The notes under the pieces: model-generated
What the model was told of the DNA's origin: nothing
Database searches by the model: none
The model's input: the letters and a program-made list of their open reading frames with translations, nothing else
Assembly (NCBI GenBank): GCA_037718865.1
Contig: JBBJMP010000040.1
Location: 1-28,695, forward strand
Origin: JADCRZ01 sp037718865
Lineage (GTDB): Bacteria; Bacteroidota; Bacteroidia; Chitinophagales; Chitinophagaceae
Direction: 5' to 3'
DNA: 28,695 bases
Part shown: positions 15,274 through 23,706 of the stretch, piece after piece
Layout of the letters: each line of letters starts with the position of its first letter
Numbering within the stretch: position 1 is the stretch's first letter
Translations under genes and position numbers: made by a program

Positions 15274-16428
15274 TTGCAAACATCAAAACGATTAGAAGGA
15301 ATAGGCGAATATTACTTTTCTCAGAAGCTGCGAGAAATAGACGAACTAAACAAGGCAGGTAAGCAGGTCATAAACCTCGGTATCGGAAGTCCTGACCTGC
15401 CCCCTCATCCTGATGTCATCAGTGTATTACAGCGGGAAAGTGAAAAGCCGGATCAACACGGATACCAGAGTTACAAAGGGTCGCCGGTACTGCGAAAAGC
15501 GATCAGTGCATTTTATAAAAACTGGTATGGAGTTACTTTAAATCCAGATACGGAGGTTTTACCGCTGATCGGATCAAAAGAGGGCATCGTTCACCTTTGC
15601 ATGACTTACCTGAACGATGGTGATCAGGCGCTGATTCCAAATCCCGGATACCCCACATACAGGAGTGCTGTTCAACTGGCCGGGGGAGAATGTGTTGAAT
15701 ATGAGCTGCATGAAACTAATTCGTGGCAGCCAGATTTCGCGAAGATAGAGGCTAACGATCTGACTAAAGTAAAATTAATGTGGGTTAATTATCCGCACAT
15801 GCCGACAGGTAAGCAGCCATCAAAACAACTTTTCGAAAAGATCGTCTCCTTTGGCCGGAAACACTCCATGCTGATTTGCCACGATAACCCATATAGCTTT
15901 ATTCTCAACCAGGAGCCGATGAGTATATTAAGCGTGGAAGGAGCCAAAGACACTGCTGTAGAACTCAACTCTTTGAGTAAAGCCAGCAATATGGCAGGCT
16001 GGCGAATTGGTTTGCTTGCGGGTGCCCGGGAAAGAATAGATGAAGTATTACGATTTAAATCGAACATGGACAGTGGTATGTTTCTACCGGTTCAGTTGGC
16101 TGCAGCAAAGGCATTAGAATTGGATAAAGACTGGTATGCTGCGCTTAACAACACTTACGCAGACCGCCGGTCAGTGGTTTACGAAATATTAAGTTTGCTC
16201 GATGCGCGATTTGACGCCGGGCAGGCAGGATTGTTTGTCTGGGCAAAAATCTCCCCCAGGTATATTAACAGCTATGCCTTAAGTGATGAAATTTTATACG
16301 AGAAAAATGTATTCATTACGCCGGGTGGTATTTTTGGGAGCAATGGAAATGATTATGTACGCATAAGTCTGTGCCAGAAACGTGAAGTGTTGCAGCAGGC
16401 ATTGGAGAGGATAACTCATCACTCATAA
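15274..16428 (+). CDS. Class I/II aminotransferase of the aromatic operon
   Basis: PLP fold type I aminotransferase of 384 residues. The PLP lysine is K236 in SLSKASNMAGWRIG; other site residues are N172 (NYPHMPTG), D204 and Y207 (CHDNPYS), and R244, with GIGSPDLPPHP near the N-terminus. Its place between prephenate dehydratase and prephenate dehydrogenase suggests it transaminates phenylpyruvate and 4-hydroxyphenylpyruvate, the last step to Phe and Tyr; an aspartate or LL-diaminopimelate aminotransferase cannot be excluded by sequence. The start is TTG at 15274: an in-frame TAA lies at 15262-15264 and no ATG precedes the conserved region. The last codons and stop are written inside a heptad repeat. 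Confidence 0.88.
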   Translation: MQTSKRLEGIGEYYFSQKLREIDELNKAGKQVINLGIGSPDLPPHPDVISVLQRESEKPDQHGYQSYKGSPVLRKAISAFYKNWYGVTLNPDTEVLPLIGSKEGIVHLCMTYLNDGDQALIPNPGYPTYRSAVQLAGGECVEYELHETNSWQPDFAKIEANDLTKVKLMWVNYPHMPTGKQPSKQLFEKIVSFGRKHSMLICHDNPYSFILNQEPMSILSVEGAKDTAVELNSLSKASNMAGWRIGLLAGARERIDEVLRFKSNMDSGMFLPVQLAAAKALELDKDWYAALNNTYADRRSVVYEILSLLDARFDAGQAGLFVWAKISPRYINSYALSDEILYEKNVFITPGGIFGSNGNDYVRISLCQKREVLQQALERITHHS

Positions 16429-16440
16429 TTCATAACCCAT
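16413..16440. repeat. Heptad array spanning a stop and a start codon
   Basis: Four units, AACTCAT, CACTCAT, AATTCAT and AACCCAT, run without gaps. The array includes the last codons and TAA of the aminotransferase (stop at 16426-16428), and its final AT is the first two bases of the tyrA ATG (16439-16441). Confidence 0.65.
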
Positions 16441-17278
16441 GACGGTTACCATCATTGGTGTTGGTTTAATTGGAGGCTCTTTTGCCTTATCGTTAAGAGA
16501 TAAACGACTAGCCGAATCTATTATCGGAGTAGATAATAATGACTGGCATTTGGAAACAGCAAAAAAACTTGGACTGATAGATGATCATTGTCTGCTGGAA
16601 GAAGCCATTCATCGGTCGGGACTGATCGTTTTAGCCATTCCGGTAGATGCCACAACAGGGATATTGCCCCAAGTAATGGATGCCGTTACCACTCAGGTGG
16701 TTATGGATATGGGATCGACAAAAGAAAATATCATTCATTCCATTTACGATCATCCGAAAAAAGGCCGATTTGTGGCAACACATCCAATGTGGGGAACGGA
16801 ATACAGCGGCCCGGAAGCGGCAATCAGCGGAGCTTTCGAAAACAAGGCGGTAGTGATTTGCAATTCCGGTGACAGCGATGCAGATGCATTGGAACTGATC
16901 GAGCATTTGTATAAACAGATTGGAATGCACCTGATCTATATGGAAGCACATGCACATGATCTGCACGCGGCGTATATAAGCCATATATCGCATATTACGT
17001 CGTTTGCCCTGGCCAACACGGTACTGGAAAAAGAAAAGGAAGAAGACGCTATTTTTGAACTTGCCAGCGCTGGTTTCGAAAGCACGGTTCGATTGGCGAA
17101 AAGTAATCCTGCTATGTGGGTACCGATTTTCAAACAGAACAGAGAAAATGTGCTGGATGTCCTCAACGAACATATATCCCAGTTACGCAAGTTTAAGAGT
17201 TGCCTGGAGAAAGAGAATTACGATTACCTGCAGCACCTGATTGAACATGCAAATGAGATTAGGCGCATCATCAAATAA
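16439..17278 (+). CDS. tyrA: Prephenate dehydrogenase
   Basis: NAD(P)-dependent oxidative decarboxylation of prephenate to 4-hydroxyphenylpyruvate, the committed step to tyrosine. The 279 residues contain the Rossmann dinucleotide motif GVGLIGGS at 7-14, the substrate-site segment HPMWGTEYSGP, and a helical second domain with the conserved HAAYISHISHITSFALA. There is no chorismate mutase or ACT domain; it is the short mono-functional form. It begins ten bases after the aminotransferase stop, with the heptad array between and overlapping, which points to co-transcription. D32 in IGVDNND at the end of the second strand suggests NAD rather than NADP use, which is inference. Confidence 0.94.
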   Translation: MTVTIIGVGLIGGSFALSLRDKRLAESIIGVDNNDWHLETAKKLGLIDDHCLLEEAIHRSGLIVLAIPVDATTGILPQVMDAVTTQVVMDMGSTKENIIHSIYDHPKKGRFVATHPMWGTEYSGPEAAISGAFENKAVVICNSGDSDADALELIEHLYKQIGMHLIYMEAHAHDLHAAYISHISHITSFALANTVLEKEKEEDAIFELASAGFESTVRLAKSNPAMWVPIFKQNRENVLDVLNEHISQLRKFKSCLEKENYDYLQHLIEHANEIRRIIK

Positions 17279-17369
17279 AACTGACCTCATGGGATTACAG
17301 AGATACAATATTTCACTTTTATGTAATCAACAGGCTGGCTTAAAACATGGCAAAGCGGCTGAACAGTAG

Positions 17370-17377
17370 TACCTTTG
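17370..17377 (+). promoter_or_regulatory. -7 element (TACCTTTG) before the DEAD-box helicase
   Basis: A perfect TAnnTTTG followed by GC, ending 14 bases before the ATG at 17392. No clear -33 element is present. If used, it gives the helicase and the four aro genes after it a promoter that bypasses the attenuator. Confidence 0.55.
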
Positions 17378-17391
17378 CGCAAATTTTTATT

Positions 17392-19050
17392 ATGATGACA
17401 TTTGAAGGGTTGGGCATTGATGCAAAATTAGTGCAGGCAACCAGCGAATTGGGTTATGTTAATCCAACGCCGATACAAGAAAAGGCAATTCCCGTTTTGT
17501 TGAGCGGCACTACCGATTTTGTTGGGTTGGCGCAAACAGGTACTGGAAAAACAGCGGCATTCGGTATACCGCTTTTACAGTTGATAGATGCAAAAGAAAG
17601 ATATCCGCAGGCATTGGTGGTTTGTCCTACCAGGGAATTATGCATGCAGATCGTAAAAGAGATTGAACTTTTTAAAAAGCATTTACCGGGAATGTATGTG
17701 GTAGCTGTTTACGGGGGAGCTTCTATCAGTATGCAGATACGCGACTTAAAAAGGGGTGTTCAAATAGTAGTGGCCACACCGGGCCGCCTGATAGATCTTA
17801 TAGAACGTAAGGCTGTTGACCTGGCCCGCATAAAATATATTGTACTGGACGAAGCCGATGAAATGCTGAACATGGGCTTTAGGGAGGATATTGAATTTAT
17901 TCTGAAGAACACGCCGGTAAAAGAATCTACCTGGTTATTCAGCGCTACGATGCCACCGGAAGTTCGGCAGGTTAGCAAACGATACATGAAAAACCCGGTA
18001 GAGATTACGGTGGGAAAGATGAACACTGCCAATGAAAATATTGATCACCAGTATTTTGTGACACAGGCCCAGCACCGCTATGATACACTGAAACGTATAA
18101 TAGATTTCAACCCGGGCATTTACGGAATCATTTTTACCAGAACAAAGGCAGACGCCCAGGAATTAGCCGAACGTTTAACCAGGGAAGGGTATGATATTGA
18201 TGCCCTTCATGGTGACCTTACCCAGGTTCAGCGTGATAAAGTAATGGGACAATTCAGGGACAAAACCCTGCAATTATTGATCGCTACGGATGTGGCTGCC
18301 CGGGGCATAGACGTACAGGGTATTACGCATGTTATTAATTTTGAGTTGCCGGATGATATGGAAGTGTATACCCACCGGAGTGGTCGTACAGGCCGTGCCG
18401 GTAATAGCGGAATATGTATTTCGATCGTCCATAGCCGTGAAACGTTCAAACTAAGGCTGATCGAGAAACTGATCCAGGCATCCATTAATCGCATGGATAT
18501 TCCGAGCGGTAAAGACGTCTGCCGAAAGCAGTTTTTTAATTTTATGGATAAGTTGCTGCAGGCTGACATAAGCCATGGAGATTATGAAACTTATGTTCCC
18601 ATGCTGGAAGAAAAGTTTGCCGATGTTAGTAAAGAGGATGTCCTGAAACGAATGGCTGCCATGGAATTTGACCGCTTCCTTAAATATTATGAGAACGCTG
18701 AAGACCTTAATGTACGGGAAGAAAGAAGGCAACACAGGGAATATGCAGGAGATAGCAGGGACCAGGGAAGAAGAAGGGATACCAGGGGAAGAGAATTTTC
18801 AGGGAATGGTAATTACAAGAGGTTGTTTGTAAACCTGGGTTCAAAAGATGGTTTTTATAAAGCCAGCTTCCTGCAGTTTATCCTGGATATGAGCGATCTG
18901 AAAAAAGAAGTGTTGGGTAGAATTGATATGAAGGATATGAATAGCTGGATAGAGATCGATAAGTCAGTCGCAAACCGTATGATAAGTGCCATCGACGGCA
19001 AGACATACAAAGGACGAAGGATACGGATGAATGATGCAGATAGCAAATAA
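17392..19050 (+). CDS. DEAD-box RNA helicase with DbpA-type RNA-binding domain
   Basis: ATP-dependent RNA helicase of 552 residues from the chosen start. All core motifs are visible: Q motif GYVNPTPIQ, motif I AQTGTGKT (47-54), PTREL, TPGR, DEAD (153-156), SAT (184-186), ATDVAARGID and HRSGRTGRAG (328-337). A basic linker rich in Arg and Gly (about 442-475) leads to a C-terminal domain (476-552; LFVNLGSKDGFYKASFLQF) like that of DbpA/CsdA helicases, which bind structured or ribosomal RNA. The frame opens at an ATG at 17347, but the TACCTTTG promoter element lies inside that extension and homology begins at MTFEGLG, so the ATG at 17392 is preferred. Its place among aromatic genes is unusual and has no obvious metabolic reason. 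Confidence 0.93.
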   Translation: MMTFEGLGIDAKLVQATSELGYVNPTPIQEKAIPVLLSGTTDFVGLAQTGTGKTAAFGIPLLQLIDAKERYPQALVVCPTRELCMQIVKEIELFKKHLPGMYVVAVYGGASISMQIRDLKRGVQIVVATPGRLIDLIERKAVDLARIKYIVLDEADEMLNMGFREDIEFILKNTPVKESTWLFSATMPPEVRQVSKRYMKNPVEITVGKMNTANENIDHQYFVTQAQHRYDTLKRIIDFNPGIYGIIFTRTKADAQELAERLTREGYDIDALHGDLTQVQRDKVMGQFRDKTLQLLIATDVAARGIDVQGITHVINFELPDDMEVYTHRSGRTGRAGNSGICISIVHSRETFKLRLIEKLIQASINRMDIPSGKDVCRKQFFNFMDKLLQADISHGDYETYVPMLEEKFADVSKEDVLKRMAAMEFDRFLKYYENAEDLNVREERRQHREYAGDSRDQGRRRDTRGREFSGNGNYKRLFVNLGSKDGFYKASFLQFILDMSDLKKEVLGRIDMKDMNSWIEIDKSVANRMISAIDGKTYKGRRIRMNDADSK

Positions 19051-19058
19051 TTAGTCTT

Positions 19059-19086
19059 CTGAACTTTGAACTCTGAACGTTGAACT
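19059..19086. repeat. Four tandem TGAAC heptads
   Basis: CTGAACT, TTGAACT, CTGAACG and TTGAACT run without gaps between the helicase stop (19050) and the DAHP synthase ATG (19095). The same unit type occurs at 13358-13385. Confidence 0.65.
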
Positions 19087-19094
19087 TATACTAT

Positions 19095-20180
19095 ATGCAA
19101 GCAATACAAACAAAATCCATTTCTATCAATGAGACGCTAAACAAACGTCCATTAATTATCGCGGGCCCGTGTAGTGCCGAAACCGAAGAACAGGTTGTAC
19201 AAACGGCAACCCATTTGGCAAATACCGGTAAGGTAGACATGTTACGTGCGGGGATATGGAAGCCCCGTACACGCCCGGGAAGTTTTGAAGGCATTGGTAC
19301 CAAAGGGTTACCCTGGTTGCAACAGGCCCGCAAACTGAGCGGCTTGCCGGTGGCCATCGAAGTGGCTACGGCCAAGCAGGTACAGGATGCATTACATTTC
19401 GATATTGACGTGGTTTGGGTAGGGGCCCGCACCACGGTGAACCCATTCAGTGTGCAGGAAGTGGCTGATGCTTTGCGGGGGACAAATATACCGGTGCTAA
19501 TAAAAAATCCTATCAATCCCGACATCGAATTGTGGATAGGCGCAGTGGAACGTATAGCAAAAGCCGGCGTTACACAAATCGGGCTTATCCATCGCGGATT
19601 CTCCTCCTACGGGAATACCGAATACCGCAATGCACCAATGTGGCACCTGGCCATCGAAATGAAACGACGCTATCCTGAGCTGTTGCTAATAAACGATCCT
19701 TCCCACATCTGCGGCAGGCGGGATATATTACTGGATGTCGCCCAGCAGGCTATCAATCTCGACTTCGATGGCCTGATTATCGAGAGCCATATTGATCCGG
19801 ACAATGCCTGGAGCGATGCTAAGCAGCAGGTGACGCCCGAGAGATTAGCTGAAATGATTGGCAGCATCATCTGGCGTAAGGAAGACATCAATTCAGAAGA
19901 GTTTCATGCAGCTCTTGAAAAACTTCGTCAGCAGATCAATCACCTGGATGATGAACTGATGCAGATCCTGGGACAGCGTATGCGGATCGCCGAAAAAATC
20001 GGCCAATACAAAAAAGACAACAGTATAACTATATTGCAAACCAACCGCTGGAATGAGATCCTGGACCGGGCCTTTAATAAAGGCGATAAGCTGGGACTGA
20101 GTAAAGAATTTATTACCAAATACTTCGACGCCGTGCACATGGAGAGTATCAGTCACCAGAATAAGATCATGAAGTCGTAA
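19095..20180 (+). CDS. Bifunctional DAHP synthase / chorismate mutase (type II)
   Basis: A 361-residue fusion. The N-terminal part (about 1-265) is a class I DAHP synthase of the KDO8P-synthase-like group, which condenses phosphoenolpyruvate with erythrose 4-phosphate, the entry step of the shikimate pathway. Motifs are IIAGPCSAE, RAGIWKPRTRPGSFEGIG, LIKNP and HRGFSSYG. The C-terminal part (about 270-361; AALEKLRQQINHLDDELMQI, then GQRMRIAEKIGQYK) is an AroQ-type chorismate mutase, which makes prephenate. The mutase domain can act as an allosteric sensor for prephenate in related fusions. It supplies the mutase activity missing from pheA and tyrA here. The frame opens at TTG (19080) inside the heptad repeat, but the ATG at 19095 is preferred. 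Confidence 0.94.
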   Translation: MQAIQTKSISINETLNKRPLIIAGPCSAETEEQVVQTATHLANTGKVDMLRAGIWKPRTRPGSFEGIGTKGLPWLQQARKLSGLPVAIEVATAKQVQDALHFDIDVVWVGARTTVNPFSVQEVADALRGTNIPVLIKNPINPDIELWIGAVERIAKAGVTQIGLIHRGFSSYGNTEYRNAPMWHLAIEMKRRYPELLLINDPSHICGRRDILLDVAQQAINLDFDGLIIESHIDPDNAWSDAKQQVTPERLAEMIGSIIWRKEDINSEEFHAALEKLRQQINHLDDELMQILGQRMRIAEKIGQYKKDNSITILQTNRWNEILDRAFNKGDKLGLSKEFITKYFDAVHMESISHQNKIMKS

Positions 20181-20194
20181 AGAACGAGAAGCGA

Positions 20195-20207
20195 ACCCCG
20201 AAGGGGT
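20195..20207. repeat. Small REP-like hairpin before aroB
   Basis: ACCCC, GAA, GGGGT form a 5-bp stem, followed by GACAT. To my recollection the text CCCGAAGGGGTGACAT occurs in interspersed repeats of Bacteroidota, but no second copy is in the window. It fills part of the 86-base gap between the DAHP synthase gene and aroB. Confidence 0.35.
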
Positions 20208-20266
20208 GACATCGCCACAATAATGCCGTCCTTCAGGATTAAATTACCCGGTTTCATTACCAATTC

Positions 20267-21295
20267 GTGAAACAACTCAATTACACGTTTTCCAAAAACA
20301 AAGTCAGCTATTTTCTCGATGCCGATTTCTCTTATCTGGAAAATATTGTTTCCAGAGAGCAGGCCATAATTATTACCGATGAGAACGTTCATCGCAGTCT
20401 TGGAGAAAAATGTAAGGGGTACAAGACGGTAGTTATTCCTGCGGGTGAACAGCACAAAAATCAATCAACCGTTGATTCAATCATTCAACAACTAATCTCC
20501 CTGGAGGCCGACCGGAAAACAGTTATCATTGGAGTAGGAGGGGGAGTAGTCACTGATATCGCAGGCTTTACAGCTTCTATTTACATGCGTGGCCTGAAAT
20601 TCGGATTTGTCCCTACTACGGTCCTTGCCCAGGTTGACGCAGCTATTGGGGGTAAAAACGGCATCGATGCTGGAGTGTATAAGAATATGATCGGGGTGAT
20701 CCGTCAACCCGAATTTATATTATTTGATTTTGCCTTGCTGCAATCTCTTCCTGTTGAACAATGGATAAACGGATTCGCCGAGATCATCAAACATGGTTGC
20801 ATAAAAGACGCGGGCTTGTTCGACCTGTTGGAACGGCACCAGCTCAAAGATTTTCAACAGAGTAATGATCTGTTGGCTGACTTGATTGAACAAAATGTTA
20901 TTATCAAGTCTGACGTAGTGCAGGAAGATGAGTTTGAGCAGGGAAGTCGGAAACTGTTAAACTTTGGGCATACCATTGGTCATGCTATTGAGAATTTGTA
21001 TCAACTGCCTCATGGCCATGCTATCAGTATCGGCATGGCGGGAGCATGTACTATTTCGCAAGAAGTAAACGGATTACTGCCAGGCGATAAAGAACGAGTT
21101 CTTAACCTGCTTCAGCAATATCATCTGCCGGTGTCCTTCCTAGTCGATAACGAAAGGGTATTTAGAATTTTGAAGATGGATAAGAAAAGGGTAAGAAATG
21201 AGATTAGTTTTATTTTATTGACTAAGATTGGAGAGGCCGTGGCAAAACCAATTCCCTTGCCGCATTTGCAGCATCTGATAGCAGACGCCATATAA
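20267..21295 (+). CDS. aroB: 3-dehydroquinate synthase
   Basis: NAD- and metal-dependent cyclisation of DAHP to 3-dehydroquinate, second step of the shikimate pathway. The 342 residues are near the usual length. Seen motifs are GVGGGVVTDIAGFTAS, MRGLKFGFVPTTVLAQVDAA followed by IGGKNGID, EIIKHG, and LNFGHTIGHAIE with metal-binding histidines. The start is GTG at 20267: an in-frame TAA lies at 20240-20242 and no ATG precedes the conserved text. It follows the DAHP synthase gene by 86 bases and precedes aroA by 18, so it belongs to the same transcription unit. Confidence 0.95.
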   Translation: MKQLNYTFSKNKVSYFLDADFSYLENIVSREQAIIITDENVHRSLGEKCKGYKTVVIPAGEQHKNQSTVDSIIQQLISLEADRKTVIIGVGGGVVTDIAGFTASIYMRGLKFGFVPTTVLAQVDAAIGGKNGIDAGVYKNMIGVIRQPEFILFDFALLQSLPVEQWINGFAEIIKHGCIKDAGLFDLLERHQLKDFQQSNDLLADLIEQNVIIKSDVVQEDEFEQGSRKLLNFGHTIGHAIENLYQLPHGHAISIGMAGACTISQEVNGLLPGDKERVLNLLQQYHLPVSFLVDNERVFRILKMDKKRVRNEISFILLTKIGEAVAKPIPLPHLQHLIADAI

Positions 21296-21313
21296 CCAAC
21301 AACCGTTTTAGAG

Positions 21314-22603
21314 ATGATAGTAACCATTCAACCATCCGGCATAAAAGGGACAGTACAGGCGCCAACTTCCAAGAGTTCTATGCAAAGAGCGTGTGCTGCA
21401 GCTTTACTGGCAACCGGAGTTACGCAGATCCACCATCCTGGAAATAGTAATGACGATCTTGCAGCGCTGGATACCATACAAAAGCTGGGAGCGACCGTTG
21501 TACATACAAAAAAAGGTTCATTAACCATTCACAGCAAAGGAGTACACCCCACATCAGGAGAGATTGATTGTGGGGAATCCGGACTAGGTATCAGGATGTT
21601 TACGCCCATTGCGGCCCTAAGCAAAAAGGAAATTGTAATTAATGGATCAGGTAGCCTGGCAACAAGGCCCATGCATTTTTTTGACGATATATTTCCGCAA
21701 TTAAATATATCCATCCTTTCAAATAACGGCAGGCTGCCTTTACGTATAAAAGGTCCGTTGGTCCCAAAGAACATTATTGTAGACGGTTCCTTGAGTTCGC
21801 AGTTCCTCACTGGCCTGCTTATGGCGTTTGGAGCAGCAGGAGCAACTAATGTAGCAATAACCGTGAAAGATCTGAAAAGTAAACCATATATTGAGCTGAC
21901 ATTGCAGGTAATGAAACAGTTTGGCGTGGAAGTGGAAAATGACAATTTTCAAACGTTTCGTTTTCCCTCGGCTCCTGTTGGTTATCGTCCGTCTTCGTAC
22001 ACCGTAGAAGGCGATTGGAGCGGGGGTGCTTTTTTGTTAGTGGCGGGAGCAATAGCTGGTAATATTAGTGTGAAAGGACTGGATATTTATTCAAGTCAGG
22101 CAGATAAAGCAATAGTACAGGCATTGATGAGTAGTGGTGCAAAAGTATTTGTTCAGGAGGGTATTGTTGATGTTGGTCCTGGCGCTCTAAAATCATTTCA
22201 TTTTGATGCAACCGATTGTCCCGACCTTTTTCCGCCGCTGGTGGCGCTGGCTTCCTGTTGCGAAGGAACTACCATTATTGAAGGCGTAAACCGGTTGGCC
22301 TTTAAAGAAAGTGACCGCTCCTTAACCTTACAGGAAGAATTCGGCAAGTTGGGTATACGTATTGAATTGCATGATGACTTTATGACCATTTATGGCAGTA
22401 CTGGTTTGAAAGCAAATACCGTTCATTCACATCATGACCATCGTATTGCGATGGCTTGCGCGGTTGCGGGATTAAGAGCCGATGGAGAAACAAGTATTAC
22501 AGAAGCTGAGGCCATTAATAAATCGTATCCTGATTTTTTTGAAGACCTGCTATTATTAGGTGCAGGCATAGATATTCAAACAGCTGCAGGTAAATCCTCC
22601 TGA
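21314..22603 (+). CDS. aroA: 3-phosphoshikimate 1-carboxyvinyltransferase (EPSP synthase)
   Basis: Joins shikimate 3-phosphate and phosphoenolpyruvate to make EPSP, the sixth shikimate step. It has 429 residues, the usual size. The substrate site is seen at APTSKSSMQRA (K20, S21, R25), where many family members have SKSISNR or similar. The phosphoenolpyruvate loop, usually GNAGTAMR, appears as CGESGLGIRMF (86-96). Later motifs are DGSLSSQFLTGLL, FKESDR and HHDHRIAMA. These changes resemble what I recall of other Bacteroidota AroA proteins rather than loss of function, since the catalytic Lys, Arg, Asp and Glu positions are kept. The ATG start is 18 bases after aroB. Confidence 0.94.
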   Translation: MIVTIQPSGIKGTVQAPTSKSSMQRACAAALLATGVTQIHHPGNSNDDLAALDTIQKLGATVVHTKKGSLTIHSKGVHPTSGEIDCGESGLGIRMFTPIAALSKKEIVINGSGSLATRPMHFFDDIFPQLNISILSNNGRLPLRIKGPLVPKNIIVDGSLSSQFLTGLLMAFGAAGATNVAITVKDLKSKPYIELTLQVMKQFGVEVENDNFQTFRFPSAPVGYRPSSYTVEGDWSGGAFLLVAGAIAGNISVKGLDIYSSQADKAIVQALMSSGAKVFVQEGIVDVGPGALKSFHFDATDCPDLFPPLVALASCCEGTTIIEGVNRLAFKESDRSLTLQEEFGKLGIRIELHDDFMTIYGSTGLKANTVHSHHDHRIAMACAVAGLRADGETSITEAEAINKSYPDFFEDLLLLGAGIDIQTAAGKSS

Positions 22604-22647
22604 TCTTATTTTATGATTGAATTATTTCATGCATTAAAGGCATTCCT

Positions 22648-23682
22648 ATGAATTCATTTGGCCGCATATTTAAATCAACCATCTTTGGTGAGTCGCACGG
22701 TGAAAGCGTAGGGGTAAACATCGATGGGTGCCCATCGGGCTTGCCGCTTGACGCAAGTGATTTTATTGCCGATATTGAACGCCGGAAAGGAGGTACTCAA
22801 AAAGGGGCAACACCGAGGAAGGAAGATGACCTGCCGATTTTTAAAAGCGGGATATTCAATAACAAGACTACCGGTTCGCCCATTACCATTCTTTTCGAAA
22901 ATAATAATATACGGTCATCCGATTATGAAAAGCAGCGCGCCGTTCCCCGTCCCGGACATGCAGACTTCGTAGCGAATAAAAAGTTCGGAGGACACGAAGA
23001 CTTTAGAGGTGGCGGTCATTTTTCCGGCCGGTTGACGGTTGCACTGGTTGCGGCAGGGGTAATAGCTAAAAAACTATTATTTGTCGCCGCAAAAAGGGAA
23101 GCGGATAACCCGGCATCTGAAAAAATTAACGTGGTGGCCCAAATCCTGGAAATAGGCGGGGAACATGACCTTGAAAAGGGGCTGCAAAAAGCTATTGATG
23201 CAAAAGATAGCATAGGTGGTATAGTTGAATGCAGGGTCACGGGGCTTCCGGTAGGCTTGGGTGAACCATTTTTCGATTCAGCTGAATCTATTTTAAGTCA
23301 TGCCGTATTTGCCATACCTGCCGTTAGAGGAATAGAATTTGGAACCGGATTTGCAGCGGCCAGGATGTTTGGCATTGAGCATAATGATGCTCTCGAAGAT
23401 AGATCAGGTAAAACCAGAACCAATCATGCCGGCGGAATTGTTGGAGGAATAACAAACGGTAATGATTTGGTTTTCCGGATTGCCATCAAACCTACTTCGT
23501 CTACACCAAAAGAACAGCAGACACTTAATTGGGAATCTGGTTCTATAGAAAAATTTTCAGTAAAGGGTCGTCATGATCTGTGTATAGCGCTACGGGTGCC
23601 TGTAGTACTGGAAGCCATTACCGCTATAGTTATCGCTGACCTCATGCTGCTCGAGCAAAAGATTGAGAGAATTATAAGTTAG
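22648..23682 (+). CDS. aroC: Chorismate synthase
   Basis: Removes phosphate from EPSP to give chorismate, with reduced FMN as cofactor; last step of the common pathway. The 344 residues show the family signatures: GESHG near the N-terminus (14-18), RPGHADF, GGGHFSGRLTVAL (the variant of the RSSARET signature) and DRSGKTRTNHAGGIVGGI followed by TNG. The ATG start is 44 bases after aroA. It ends the operon and is convergent with the response-regulator gene, 24 bases away, with no clear hairpin terminator between them. Confidence 0.96.
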   Translation: MNSFGRIFKSTIFGESHGESVGVNIDGCPSGLPLDASDFIADIERRKGGTQKGATPRKEDDLPIFKSGIFNNKTTGSPITILFENNNIRSSDYEKQRAVPRPGHADFVANKKFGGHEDFRGGGHFSGRLTVALVAAGVIAKKLLFVAAKREADNPASEKINVVAQILEIGGEHDLEKGLQKAIDAKDSIGGIVECRVTGLPVGLGEPFFDSAESILSHAVFAIPAVRGIEFGTGFAAARMFGIEHNDALEDRSGKTRTNHAGGIVGGITNGNDLVFRIAIKPTSSTPKEQQTLNWESGSIEKFSVKGRHDLCIALRVPVVLEAITAIVIADLMLLEQKIERIIS

Positions 23683-23706
23683 CTATTACAAACCTTAAAC
23701 CTTCCT

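Noticed and set aside
16631..17173. Minus-strand 180-codon frame inside tyrA
   Set aside because: Antisense to a clear prephenate dehydrogenase; no family resemblance.
13306..19086. Heptad and octad arrays considered as CRISPR
   Set aside because: Units are 7-9 bases with no spacers, and no cas genes are present.
21529..21945. Minus-strand 138-codon frame inside aroA
   Set aside because: Antisense to a clear EPSP synthase; composition typical of a shadow frame.
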